Shown here piece after piece: positions 25,662 through 34,066 of a stretch of DNA of 64,000 nucleotides. The stretch's first letter is position 1, and each line of letters begins with the position of its first letter. The DNA is taken from contig JBMHCG010000029.1 of NCBI GenBank assembly GCA_049890035.1, positions 1-64,000 of the forward strand, given 5' to 3'. The position numbers and the translations under genes are program-made. This stretch comes from UBA11891 sp049890035. GTDB lineage: Bacteria; Bacteroidota; Bacteroidia; Flavobacteriales; Flavobacteriaceae. The notes beneath the pieces were generated by a model that worked only from the letters and a program-made list of their open reading frames with translations, was not told the DNA's origin and ran no database searches.

Positions 25662-27653
25662 TTAGAGAAGTTGTTTTTTTAGATCTTCGATGGTATCTCT
25701 CAATTCTGCCGCTTCAATAAAATCAAGAGCTTTGGCGGCCGCTTCCATTTCTTTGCGCAAACCTTGAATCCGTTTTTTAATTTCATCTGGACTTTCATAA
25801 CGATGTTCGGCTTCGGCAACTTTTCGCTTTTCTCTTTCTTGTACATAAGTGGCAACTGAATTCTTTGATAGGGCGTTGTCCAAAGATTTATTTAGCGCCT
25901 TGGGGGTTAAATTGTGCTGGTTGTTATAGGCTGTTTGTTTGTCCCGTCGGTAATTGGTTTCATCAATCGTTTTTTGCATGCTTTGTGTAATCGTATCGGC
26001 ATACATAATGGCTTTTCCATTGACGTTTCTAGCTGCTCGACCAACAGTTTGTGTCAAAGACCTATTGCTTCGGAGGAATCCTTCCTTGTCAGCATCTATG
26101 ATAGCGACCAATGATACCTCGGGCAAATCCAATCCTTCTCGAAGAAGATTGACACCAACCAAAACGTCAAACAATCCTTTCCGTAAATCTTGCATTATTT
26201 CGACACGCTCCAAAGTATCCACATCGCTATGGATGTAGCGAGTCCGTATTTGAACACGTGTCAAGTATTTTGTGAGCTCTTCTGCCATTCTTTTGGTCAG
26301 TGTGGTTACAAGGGTTCTCTCTTCTTTCTCCACACGCTGCTGAATTTCTTCAATCAGGTCGTCGATCTGATTCAAACTAGGGCGCACTTCTATAATGGGA
26401 TCCAACAAACCCGTAGGTCGAATGATCTGTTCAACATACAGCCCTTCGGTTTTTTTTAATTCATAATCTGCTGGGGTGGCACTGACGTATAGGACTTGAT
26501 TTTGCAAGCCTTCAAATTCCTCAAATTTGAGTGGACGGTTGTCCATAGCTGCGGGAAGTCGAAAACCGTATTCAACTAAATTTTCTTTTCTACTTCGGTC
26601 CCCTCCGTACATGGCATGAACTTGTGAAATGGTTACATGGCTTTCATCAACAACCATTAAGTAATCACTGGGAAAATAGTCAAGTAGACAAAACGGACGT
26701 GTACCCGGTGCGCGGCCGTCCAAATAACGCGAATAGTTTTCAATCCCAGAACAATAGCCCAATTCACGTATCATTTCCAAGTCGAATTCTGTTCGTTCTT
26801 CCAGTCTTTTGGCTTCTAAGGGCTTACCAATTTCTTTAAAATAATCAACTTGTTTGACCAAATCGTCTTGAATTTGATGAATGGCTGTTTGGAGTAAATC
26901 CGGACTGGTAACAAATATGTTTGCTGGATAAATGGTAACCCGCTCAAATTGATTCAATGTTTGATTATTGATCGGGTCAAAGGATTCAATTTCTTCGATT
27001 TCGTCTCCAAAAAAGTGAATTCTAAAAGCCGTATCAGCATAGCCAGGAAAAATCGAAATGACATCGCCTTGTACCTTAAAGTTTCCACGACTAAATTCCC
27101 CCGTTGTTCGTGAGTATAAACTTTGCACCAGACGGTGAAGAAGCTGGGTACGAGAAAGTACCTGATCTCGGTGAAGTTCTATGACATTTTTTTGAAATTC
27201 TTGGGGGTTTCCAATACCGTATAAACATGACACAGAGGCAACGACCAACACATCACGCCTTCCAGAGAGGAGAGAAGAGGTGGTACTCAGTCGGAGTTTT
27301 TCTATTTCTTCGTTAATTGACAGGTCTTTTTCAATGTAGGTACCGGTTACAGGAATGTAGGCTTCAGGCTGGTAATAGTCGTAATAGGATACGAAATATT
27401 CCACTGCATTATTTGGAAAAAACTGCTTGAATTCCGAGTACAATTGCGCCGCTAGTGTTTTGTTATGAGCCAAAACCAGGGTAGGTCGTTGGAGTTTCTC
27501 CACCACATTCGCCACTGTGAACGTTTTACCGGATCCAGTGACCCCTTGTAAGGTGACAAAAGGATCTTCGGCTTCAAAGGCCGAAACAATTTGTTGAATG
27601 GCCTGTGGTTGGTCTCCAGTGGGAGAAAAAGGGGATACAATTTCAAATTTCAT
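25662..27653 (-). CDS. uvrB: Excinuclease ABC subunit UvrB
   Basis: UvrB is the damage-verifying helicase-like subunit of nucleotide excision repair. The 663-residue protein has a P-loop GVTGSGKT (37-44), the beta-hairpin region YYDYYQPEAYIP, the DEAD-like VDESHVT, helicase motifs through GVNLLREGLDLPEVSLVAI and QTVGRAARN, and a C-terminal UVR motif for UvrC binding (RKEMEAAAKALDFIEAAELRD). ATG at 27653 is used in place of an in-frame TTG two codons upstream. A promoter element (27668-27675) precedes it. Confidence 0.98.
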   Translation of the reverse strand: MKFEIVSPFSPTGDQPQAIQQIVSAFEAEDPFVTLQGVTGSGKTFTVANVVEKLQRPTLVLAHNKTLAAQLYSEFKQFFPNNAVEYFVSYYDYYQPEAYIPVTGTYIEKDLSINEEIEKLRLSTTSSLLSGRRDVLVVASVSCLYGIGNPQEFQKNVIELHRDQVLSRTQLLHRLVQSLYSRTTGEFSRGNFKVQGDVISIFPGYADTAFRIHFFGDEIEEIESFDPINNQTLNQFERVTIYPANIFVTSPDLLQTAIHQIQDDLVKQVDYFKEIGKPLEAKRLEERTEFDLEMIRELGYCSGIENYSRYLDGRAPGTRPFCLLDYFPSDYLMVVDESHVTISQVHAMYGGDRSRKENLVEYGFRLPAAMDNRPLKFEEFEGLQNQVLYVSATPADYELKKTEGLYVEQIIRPTGLLDPIIEVRPSLNQIDDLIEEIQQRVEKEERTLVTTLTKRMAEELTKYLTRVQIRTRYIHSDVDTLERVEIMQDLRKGLFDVLVGVNLLREGLDLPEVSLVAIIDADKEGFLRSNRSLTQTVGRAARNVNGKAIMYADTITQSMQKTIDETNYRRDKQTAYNNQHNLTPKALNKSLDNALSKNSVATYVQEREKRKVAEAEHRYESPDEIKKRIQGLRKEMEAAAKALDFIEAAELRDTIEDLKKQLL

Positions 27654-27667
27654 AGCCAACGAATCCT

Positions 27668-27675
27668 CAAAAGTA
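27668..27675 (-). promoter_or_regulatory. uvrB -7 promoter element TACTTTTG
   Basis: An exact TAnnTTTG match on the minus strand, 14 nt before the uvrB ATG. Confidence 0.6.
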
Positions 27676-27746
27676 GTTATTCAAAAGCAATCTTATACGT
27701 TTCACCACCAATCCTTTTTGTGCTCACGCGTTCTCTCAAAAGATAC

Positions 27747-27754
27747 TACCTTTG
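27747..27754 (+). promoter_or_regulatory. -7 promoter element TACCTTTG of the unknown gene next to uvrB
   Basis: An exact TAnnTTTG match 14 nt before the ATG at 27769. It rules out the long in-frame extension upstream. Confidence 0.6.
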
Positions 27755-27768
27755 ATAAAAATGCACAG

Positions 27769-28833
27769 ATGGATCAATTGATTTCCCAAAAAAAGCCCTT
27801 TTTTTCTTTAACGGAATCGTTTATTGACTATCTGAAATTTTTTAATCGTTGGGTTGATACACCGATTAGTTATTCGGATTTATTGCGTTTTTCAGGTTCA
27901 GTTTCGGTCTATGATCAAAATGATAAGGACACCCTTTGGGTTCGGGTGTATTATACGGATTCGGAACGTGAGGGTATTGACTACGACTTAAAAAAAATAT
28001 ACACCCTACTGCATTCTGATGGCAATGAGCAATCCCTCCCTTATTTAAATGTCGATGCCATCGATTATTGCACCTTCGGTAATTCCAAACCCTTTCGTGT
28101 GAAAATTCGGAATGTACTCAATGACAATTTCACGTATTTCTATGTGAAAAAAACAGATGCTTCACGGGTGTGTGGTCTGGAGTTTGAGCATATGTTGTCC
28201 CCTTACAATCTGAATTTTTTGCTCAACAAAGAAACGCTTATAGAAGAACACATTGCTGGGATACCTGGAGATGAATTTATTCAGAATAATTTATTGGATT
28301 GTACGGATGCTCAAAAAGCACAAATTGCTAAAGAATATGTCAAATTTAATGAGCGCTGCATGATCCGGTTGTTAGGTGATATGCGAGCTTATAATTACGT
28401 CATCATTCCAATTCATGATTTTGATCAGGTAGTGTATAAGATACGTGCAATTGATTTTGATCAACAGTGTTTTGAAGGCAAACTCACAGTTTATCGTCCT
28501 CAATTTTTTAAGGAAAATCAGCCAATTATGACTTTGGTCAGAGAAAAATTAACAACTGATTCGATCCAACAATACAAAATTGAAGAACGCTCAATAGTGG
28601 CAAAAAGATTGAAAAGTTCTGAAAGAAGAATCAATCTTCTATTGGATGAAATGAAAAAAACCAAGCTTACCCTTCCAAAACATTTGGATAATTTAAAGGG
28701 TGAAATATACAAGTTTACCAAGGATGAGGCTTTTCAAAAATGTCAATCCATGGGTGAAGTCATGGATGCTTCTTTGGCCTATGTCAGAAGGAATTACGAA
28801 AACCTTAGTATGACTTCCTTGTTTGCCAATTAA
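27769..28833 (+). CDS. Unknown protein with a protein-kinase-like motif pattern
   Basis: I do not recognise a named family for this 354-residue soluble protein. The spacing of polar residues resembles the protein-kinase-like fold: a strand with Lys127/Lys128 (TYFYVKK), Glu138/Glu140 in a helix (GLEFEHML), a hinge-like EEHIAG (159-164), then GDMRAYN with Asp204 and Asn209 in DxxxxN spacing, and AIDFD with Asp229 and Asp231 about 20 residues later, as in the catalytic loop and metal-binding Asp of kinases. No Gly-rich loop is evident. The C-terminal third is helical and Lys-rich. There is no signal peptide or membrane segment. It is divergent from uvrB with its own promoter. The frame is open far upstream, but the promoter places the start at 27769. 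Function unknown; the kinase idea is an inference. Confidence 0.8.
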   Translation: MDQLISQKKPFFSLTESFIDYLKFFNRWVDTPISYSDLLRFSGSVSVYDQNDKDTLWVRVYYTDSEREGIDYDLKKIYTLLHSDGNEQSLPYLNVDAIDYCTFGNSKPFRVKIRNVLNDNFTYFYVKKTDASRVCGLEFEHMLSPYNLNFLLNKETLIEEHIAGIPGDEFIQNNLLDCTDAQKAQIAKEYVKFNERCMIRLLGDMRAYNYVIIPIHDFDQVVYKIRAIDFDQQCFEGKLTVYRPQFFKENQPIMTLVREKLTTDSIQQYKIEERSIVAKRLKSSERRINLLLDEMKKTKLTLPKHLDNLKGEIYKFTKDEAFQKCQSMGEVMDASLAYVRRNYENLSMTSLFAN

Positions 28834-29318
28834 AAGTAGGCATCGTAGTCTGGGTCTGGGTCCTCATCTAAAGTATCTTCATTAGCAGCATCAAAATCGT
28901 TATCACTTTCGAAAGACTTAACAGGTGCTTCCTCGGGGACTTCGCCTTCGGCAAAAACCAAATGTGGATAACTCATTCCTGGAGCGGGTTCAACGATTTC
29001 CATCAACGTTACAAAAAAGGTCCAAAGTGCCATGAAATCGTATACATAAATTAAATGGTGAACACGCTCTGAAAAAACAGCTTCCAGTGGGGTATTTTCG
29101 TGTGTTTTTGCTCCCAATCCCATATCGACTATAGGGAGTTCTTCGCCTTGTTCCCACGCTTCGTTTGATTGATAAAATGAGGCCATTTCATTTCCCGCAA
29201 AACCAAAAGATTGGGCAATTGCGAGATGCAATTCTTCCAGGGTCGCTTGATGATCAATTTCAAGGTCGCGAAACACATCGGTTTCTACATCCAAGATGAC
29301 TCGGATACGTAATATCAT
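28830..29318 (-). CDS. PRiA4_ORF3-like (plasmid pRiA4b ORF-3 family) protein
   Basis: A 162-residue protein with the family's N-terminus (MILRIRVILD...VFRDLEIDHQATLEELHLAIAQSFGF) followed by strand-rich sequence and a very acidic tail (DEDPDPDYDAYF). The family was named from a plasmid gene, but here it is the last gene of a tight chromosomal set (Sua5, cca, ctaA) and overlaps ctaA by 4 bp (ATGA). Its molecular role is unknown. Its stop interlocks with that of the convergent unknown gene on the palindrome TTAA. Confidence 0.8.
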   Translation of the reverse strand: MILRIRVILDVETDVFRDLEIDHQATLEELHLAIAQSFGFAGNEMASFYQSNEAWEQGEELPIVDMGLGAKTHENTPLEAVFSERVHHLIYVYDFMALWTFFVTLMEIVEPAPGMSYPHLVFAEGEVPEEAPVKSFESDNDFDAANEDTLDEDPDPDYDAYF

Positions 29319-30343
29319 GTTTGTAATTTTATGAACTGTTGTTGTAATAAGATATAAAACTGCGTAGCAAAAAGGACGGCTGCTACGACCAAATGCAAGG
29401 GCTGGGAAGCAATTGGGAAATCAAAATAATACATAGCAATGCCCGTTAGAATTTCGAAACCAATACAACCCATCACCCAATATATAGTGGGGTTATGTAG
29501 GCGATATTTTTTTAGCTGCCAAGCCAAATACCCATTCACACCCAAAACCAGTAATGAAAAGCTACGGTGAATATAAAATATGAGGGGACTGTTGGCAAGC
29601 CATTTCTCAGGTTGAAGGAGCTGCCATTGATGCATTTGCTGATCTACGTATTGCCGTACTTGTGTACCCATGGCTATTTGTAGCAAACTCAATAGCAAAG
29701 CGAATAGGGTAAAACCTAAGAAGTTTTTATTGGCAATCCTAAGAGGAGGCCGTTGTATGCTGATGTGGAGTATTCCTACCAACAAGGCTACAATAACCAA
29801 GGCCATGCCCATGTGGAGGGTAATTTTCATGGGAAGAAGATTGGAGTCAACTACGGTTTTTCCCAGCCATGCCTGAAACCCCATTCCCAAAACAATTGCA
29901 AGTGAGAGAAAAAAACTACGTTTGGATTGGCTCCAGAAGAAGCTACTAGCGACTAATAAGGCCAAGGTGGTCAACCCTGCCAAAGCACCCAATAAACGAT
30001 TGATAAATTCTATCCAAGTATGATAGACATTGAATTGGGCGTAGTCGTGTTTGGTGTAGGGTTCCCAATGATGCGATTGGTATTCTGAGGCACTAGTAAA
30101 ATCTTGTTTGACTACTTCTAAGGATTCCTTACGAATGATGACTTGTCCTTTTTTGTAGTAATGATTAGGTTTCCATTCCAATTGGACACGCTCTGTAGGT
30201 GGTATCAGATAACCAAAACATTTAGGCCAGTCCGGGCAACCCATGCCACTGCCTGTCATACGTACAAAGGATCCAGCGGCAATGACCAGAAAAACCAAAA
30301 TCAAATTCAGTTTGATCAGTTGTTGAAAACGATTGTTATCCAT
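29315..30343 (-). CDS. ctaA: Heme A synthase (COX15/CtaA family)
   Basis: CtaA oxidises heme O to heme A for cytochrome c oxidase. The 342-residue protein has about eight membrane segments. Conserved histidines appear in YHTWIEFINRLLGALAG (loop and helix around residues 107-123), in ITLHMGMALV, in FYIHRSFSLLVLG and in SQPLHLVVAAVLF. The MTGSGMGCPDWPKCFG stretch near residue 30 is characteristic of the eukaryote/Gram-negative Cox15 type. It overlaps cca upstream (8 bp) and the PRiA4_ORF3 gene downstream (4 bp). Confidence 0.95.
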   Translation of the reverse strand: MDNNRFQQLIKLNLILVFLVIAAGSFVRMTGSGMGCPDWPKCFGYLIPPTERVQLEWKPNHYYKKGQVIIRKESLEVVKQDFTSASEYQSHHWEPYTKHDYAQFNVYHTWIEFINRLLGALAGLTTLALLVASSFFWSQSKRSFFLSLAIVLGMGFQAWLGKTVVDSNLLPMKITLHMGMALVIVALLVGILHISIQRPPLRIANKNFLGFTLFALLLSLLQIAMGTQVRQYVDQQMHQWQLLQPEKWLANSPLIFYIHRSFSLLVLGVNGYLAWQLKKYRLHNPTIYWVMGCIGFEILTGIAMYYFDFPIASQPLHLVVAAVLFATQFYILLQQQFIKLQT

Positions 30344-31769
30344 GGGGAATCAGTCCTAGTTTTTTTCCTTCTTCAATCATCATTTCTTGTGCAGCCTCTA
30401 ATTCATTTGGAATATCACCTTCAAGAATGGCTTCTTTTATCGCTTCTTTGATGGTTCCAATAGCAGGGGAAGGGCCTATCTGAAAATGTGCCATTATCAT
30501 TTCACCTGTAATGGGCGGTTGGAAGTTTCGGATTTTGTCTCTTGCTTCTACGGCGATCATTTTTTCACGAACAAGTTTGAAATTGTTGTGGTAGCGTTCA
30601 AATCGTTTGGGGTTTTTGGTCGTAATATCGGCCTTACACAGTGTAATCAAGTCTTCAATAGAGTCGCCGGCATCAAAAAGCAATCGCCGAACAGCAGCAT
30701 CTGTAACGATGTCTTCCGCTATCACAATGGGTCGTGAACTCATCGACACCAATTTCTGAACATATTTCATTTTATCGTTCAACGGCATCTTAAGCCGTTT
30801 GAACAATTTGTACACCATTCGGGCCCCTACAAATTCGTGACCATGGAAGGTCCATCCCGATTTTGGGAGCAATTTTTTGGTGGGTGCTTTGCCAATGTCA
30901 TGCAAGAGAGCCGCCCAGCGAAGCCATATGTCTTCAGTGTGCGGGCAGATGTTGTCGACCACTTCAAGGGTGTGGTAAAAATTATCCTTGTGGCGATGGC
31001 CATCAATTTCTTCAATCCCTTTGAGAGCGATTAATTCGGGAATTATTTCGTTCAATAAACCAGATTTTTCTAATAACAAAAAACCAATGGATGGTTTTGA
31101 TGTAGCTAGAATTTTATGTAATTCCTCCACGATTCGCTCTTTTGAAATAATCGAAATACGGTCTGAAAAAGAATGAATGGCGTTAAATGTTATAGGTGCA
31201 ATGGTGAAGTCGAGTTGGGTTGCAAACCGTATGGCTCGCATCATACGGAGTGGATCGTCATCAAATGTTATTTTAGGGTCCAATGGTGTTTTGATGATTT
31301 TTTGATGCAAATCAGTAATGCCCCCAAAGGGATCTAAAAGGTCACCATAGTTTTCAGCATTGAGCCCAATGGCTAGCGCATTGATGGTAAAGTCACGTCG
31401 GTTTTGATCGTCTTCTAAACTACCCGGTTCAATGGTAGGATTTCTACTTTCTCTGCGATAGGATTCTTTTCTAGCACCTACAAATTCCAAAGTAAATTTT
31501 TTGAACTGAAGCATCGCTGTTCCATAGGATTTGAATACTTGCACCTTCGCAGTAGGTACTATTTTCTTTTGTACCGCCTGGGCCAGAGTGATACCCGATC
31601 CAACACATACAATATCAATATCATCCCCTTTTTTTCGTCCCAATAACAAATCACGAACAAAACCGCCAACGACATAACAGGGATACCCTAAATCGTCAGC
31701 GACAGCTCCAATCATTTTGAAATGTGGTGCCGCTAGAGCTTTTTGTATGGTAGACGAATTATTTGTCAT
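30336..31769 (-). CDS. cca: tRNA nucleotidyltransferase / poly(A) polymerase family with HD domain
   Basis: This 477-residue protein has the class II nucleotidyltransferase head: GGFVRDLLLG (35-44) and the metal-binding DDIDIV (Asp50, Asp52), then RRDFTINALA and the neck region, and an HD domain (LLHDIGKAPTKK near residue 288). It adds or repairs the CCA end of tRNAs in bacteria. The C-terminal helical region is of the flavobacterial type. It overlaps the Sua5 gene upstream (ATGA) and ctaA downstream, so all four genes are probably on one message. Confidence 0.93.
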   Translation of the reverse strand: MTNNSSTIQKALAAPHFKMIGAVADDLGYPCYVVGGFVRDLLLGRKKGDDIDIVCVGSGITLAQAVQKKIVPTAKVQVFKSYGTAMLQFKKFTLEFVGARKESYRRESRNPTIEPGSLEDDQNRRDFTINALAIGLNAENYGDLLDPFGGITDLHQKIIKTPLDPKITFDDDPLRMMRAIRFATQLDFTIAPITFNAIHSFSDRISIISKERIVEELHKILATSKPSIGFLLLEKSGLLNEIIPELIALKGIEEIDGHRHKDNFYHTLEVVDNICPHTEDIWLRWAALLHDIGKAPTKKLLPKSGWTFHGHEFVGARMVYKLFKRLKMPLNDKMKYVQKLVSMSSRPIVIAEDIVTDAAVRRLLFDAGDSIEDLITLCKADITTKNPKRFERYHNNFKLVREKMIAVEARDKIRNFQPPITGEMIMAHFQIGPSPAIGTIKEAIKEAILEGDIPNELEAAQEMMIEEGKKLGLIPHG

Positions 31770-32323
31770 TCTCGTATCACTGTCACAAAACCCTCTGGTG
31801 TCACCTTGACAATTCTTGAGGGTTGATTCATTTTGACCGTTTTCTTCAAAGGTACAACATAGTCAACGCCGCCCAAAATCAACTCCTCAATTTGGAGATA
31901 TGAGTTGGGACTGGGATGACCGCTGGTATTGGCAGATGTAGCGATAATGGGAAAGCCAAAAACAGCTAACAATTCATTACAGAAAGAATCTTTGGGTATT
32001 CGTACTGCCAAACTGTTGTCATCGGCTATCATATTGCTCGCAATCCCCCTTGGTGCATCTAGTATTACAGTAGTGGGACGTTCGTCTTGAAAAAAGGAAA
32101 AGGCAGTTTCTGGAATATTTTTAAAATACTCCTTTAGCATGTTTGTATCTCGCATTAAACAGAGGAGTGCCTTGGATTGATTTCTTTGTTTTAGTCTATA
32201 AATTTTGGATACGGTTTCCTTCAAACGAGCATCTCCGCCCAATCCCCAAATAGTATCTGTTGGAAATAAGATAATACCTTGTTGTTCAAGGCAGGCAACA
32301 GTTTTTTTTACAATAATTTCCAC
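31766..32323 (-). CDS. L-threonylcarbamoyladenylate synthase (Sua5/YciO/YrdC)
   Basis: This enzyme makes the intermediate for t6A37 in ANN-decoding tRNAs. The roughly 185-residue protein has ILFPTDTIWGLGGDA near the N-terminus, KIYRLKQRNQSKALLCLM, and PIIATSANTSGHPS. I place the start at the GTG at 32323, because the in-frame TTG at 32338 lies inside an exact TATTTTTG promoter element and there is no in-frame ATG near. The GTG start gives the usual distance to the PTDTIWG motif. It heads the Sua5-cca-ctaA-PRiA4_ORF3 set. Confidence 0.9.
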   Translation of the reverse strand: MEIIVKKTVACLEQQGIILFPTDTIWGLGGDARLKETVSKIYRLKQRNQSKALLCLMRDTNMLKEYFKNIPETAFSFFQDERPTTVILDAPRGIASNMIADDNSLAVRIPKDSFCNELLAVFGFPIIATSANTSGHPSPNSYLQIEELILGGVDYVVPLKKTVKMNQPSRIVKVTPEGFVTVIRE

Positions 32324-32335
32324 CGGTATTTTTTG

Positions 32336-32343
32336 CAAAAATA
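32336..32343 (-). promoter_or_regulatory. -7 promoter element TATTTTTG of the Sua5-cca-ctaA set
   Basis: An exact TAnnTTTG match on the minus strand, 12 nt before the proposed GTG start at 32323. It decides between TTG 32338 and GTG 32323. Confidence 0.6.
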
Positions 32344-32398
32344 GCGTATTGAAGGCATAAAAAATAGCGAAGACGGTGGCACTTTTTTTTTGAAAAAC

Positions 32399-32406
32399 TA
32401 TATTTG
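32399..32406 (+). promoter_or_regulatory. -7 promoter element TATATTTG of the glycosyltransferase-like gene
   Basis: An exact TAnnTTTG match six bases before the ATG at 32413. Confidence 0.6.
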
Positions 32407-32412
32407 CCCAGA

Positions 32413-33177
32413 ATGACTACCTCACTTTTTTTAACAGTAAACGAACCCACTCCTCTGTTGAAATATCAGGTTGCCTCTGTGATTCAACAATCACAAGCAC
32501 CTGATGAATTGTTTATCATTGATGGTTCGGGTCAAAAGGAAAATGAAGATCGTATTGTTCAAATGCAAACCCAGGCTTCTTTTGCAATCGAGTATCTTTC
32601 GTTCCCAACCAATAGTTTGTTGGCCAAAAGATTGAATACAGCCATCCACCTATCCAAGGGTGATTTTTTAATAGTTGCCAATGGAAATGGTTTGTTTCAT
32701 CCTAAATGTTTGTATCACCACCATCAATTTTCAAAACGGGGTTTGTATCTCAATGGTGTTATTTCGAAGATAACAGAAATGCAGCATTTCGAATTTTCCG
32801 AAACCTTTCAAAATGTTCTTAAAAAAGCAAAGGCATCAGGTGATGCGTTTTACTTTCCGCTACGAAGTCATTTGACCCGATCAAAATCACTTTTTTCAAC
32901 TCAGGATGAAATCCAAAACATTTCTTTTTGGCGAGAAGATTTTAATTTGATCAATGGGTATGATGAAGATTATGAAACCGAAGTTTATACCCATTACGAC
33001 TTGCTTTCTCGGTTGACACATTTGGGTGTCAAATCAAAAGTACTTAAAGGGGCAGCCTTTATGTATCAGCCCAATCGAATCCCTAAGTCACCACAACATA
33101 CGCAAGATATCAGTCGATTTGAGAACTCCTGCTTGAAAAAGCGCATTGTTGCGAGAAACGGTGTGGAAAAAAACTAA
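32413..33177 (+). CDS. Glycosyltransferase family 2-like protein with altered DxD motif
   Basis: A 254-residue protein with the GT-A fold pattern of family 2: an N-terminal strand and helix (TVNEPTPLLKYQVASVIQQS), a DELFIIDGSG strand (31-40), NSLLAKRLNTAIHLSKGDFLIVAN, and a C-terminal FWREDFNLINGYDEDYE. The metal-binding DxD that should follow the GDFLIV strand reads NGNG (Asn90, Asn92), so sugar-nucleotide and metal binding may be altered or lost. It is a stand-alone gene with its own promoter; its stop abuts that of the convergent dapD with no gap. The in-frame TTG at 32404 lies inside the promoter. Confidence 0.82.
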   Translation: MTTSLFLTVNEPTPLLKYQVASVIQQSQAPDELFIIDGSGQKENEDRIVQMQTQASFAIEYLSFPTNSLLAKRLNTAIHLSKGDFLIVANGNGLFHPKCLYHHHQFSKRGLYLNGVISKITEMQHFEFSETFQNVLKKAKASGDAFYFPLRSHLTRSKSLFSTQDEIQNISFWREDFNLINGYDEDYETEVYTHYDLLSRLTHLGVKSKVLKGAAFMYQPNRIPKSPQHTQDISRFENSCLKKRIVARNGVEKN

Positions 33178-33984
33178 TCAAACAGCTACCTGATGTTCTC
33201 TTAGAGCTTCGTTTAGAGATGTTTTTTTATCTGTACTTTCTTTTCTTTGCCCAATGATGAGTGCGCAGGGTACTTGATAATCTCCGGCTGGAAAGGATTT
33301 GGTGTAACTTCCCGGAATCACAACCGAACGCGCAGGGATTCTTTTTTCAAAAATGACGGGTTCTTTCTGGGTTACATCAATAATTTTGGTTGAGGCAGTC
33401 AATACCACATTGGCACCTAAAACAGCTTCTTTTTCTACATGGACCCCTTCGACAACGATAGAGCGAGAACCTAAGAAGGCATTATCTTCTACGATCACTG
33501 GTGCTGCTTGTAGCGGTTCTAGGACGCCCCCAATTCCAACACCACCACTGAGATGCACATTTTTTCCTATTTGTGCACAACTCCCAACTGTGGCCCATGT
33601 GTCAACCATTGTTCCCGTATCGACATAAGCTCCTATGTTCACATAGCTTGGCATCAAAATGACTCCTTCTGAAATGTAGGCTCCGTGACGGGCAACGGCA
33701 TGGGGTACCACTCGTATTTGGCGTGAGGCGTAGTCTTTTTTTAATGGAATTTTATCATGAAATTCCAAAGGGCCTGCCTCAAGAGTTTCCATTTTCTGGA
33801 TTGGAAAGTACAATACGACAGCTTTTTTTACCCATTCGTTGACTTGCCAACCAGTTTCGGTTGGATTGGCAACTCGTAATTTTCCTCTGTCTATCTGGTC
33901 AATAATTTCGCGAATACAATCTTGTACTTTTTGGTCATCAAGAAGACTGCGGTTTTCCCAAGCGGCTTCAATTAGTTCTCTCAT
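33178..33984 (-). CDS. dapD: Tetrahydrodipicolinate N-succinyltransferase
   Basis: DapD succinylates tetrahydrodipicolinate in the diaminopimelate/lysine pathway, upstream of lysA. The 268-residue protein has an N-terminal helical domain (MRELIEAAWENRSLLDDQ) and a left-handed beta-helix of hexapeptide repeats (ARHGAYISEGVILMPSYVNI through GANVVLTASTKII), ending with GSYTKSFPAGDYQVPCALIIG. The frame is open upstream, but the ATG at 33984 gives the family N-terminus, and a promoter element sits at 34000-34007. Confidence 0.96.
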   Translation of the reverse strand: MRELIEAAWENRSLLDDQKVQDCIREIIDQIDRGKLRVANPTETGWQVNEWVKKAVVLYFPIQKMETLEAGPLEFHDKIPLKKDYASRQIRVVPHAVARHGAYISEGVILMPSYVNIGAYVDTGTMVDTWATVGSCAQIGKNVHLSGGVGIGGVLEPLQAAPVIVEDNAFLGSRSIVVEGVHVEKEAVLGANVVLTASTKIIDVTQKEPVIFEKRIPARSVVIPGSYTKSFPAGDYQVPCALIIGQRKESTDKKTSLNEALREHQVAV

Positions 33985-33999
33985 TCCGTTGCTTTTTAG

Positions 34000-34007
34000 C
34001 AAAAATA
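34000..34007 (-). promoter_or_regulatory. dapD -7 promoter element TATTTTTG
   Basis: An exact TAnnTTTG match on the minus strand, 15 nt before the dapD ATG. The first two bases overlap a 14-bp palindrome (34006-34019). Confidence 0.65.
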
Positions 34008-34019
34008 CTGAATTCAGTA
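34006..34019. promoter_or_regulatory. 14-bp perfect palindrome TACTGAATTCAGTA in the dapD promoter
   Basis: The palindrome covers the spacer just upstream of, and touching, the dapD -7 element, a suitable place for a repressor. It also lies about 35 bp upstream of the divergent ruvX -7 element. No binding protein can be assigned. Confidence 0.4.
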
Positions 34020-34052
34020 GGGTTAGACTGTTATTTTTCATCATCAAAAAAG

Positions 34053-34060
34053 TATCTTTG
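34053..34060 (+). promoter_or_regulatory. -7 promoter element TATCTTTG of the ruvX-def-DUF5606-mazG set
   Basis: An exact TAnnTTTG match six bases (TGACAA) before the ATG at 34067. Confidence 0.65.
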
Positions 34061-34066
34061 TGACAA

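Noticed and set aside
28830..29318. PRiA4_ORF3 gene as evidence for a mobile element
   Set aside because: The family name comes from a plasmid, but this copy is embedded by 4-bp overlap in a housekeeping operon and there are no terminal repeats or transposase genes.
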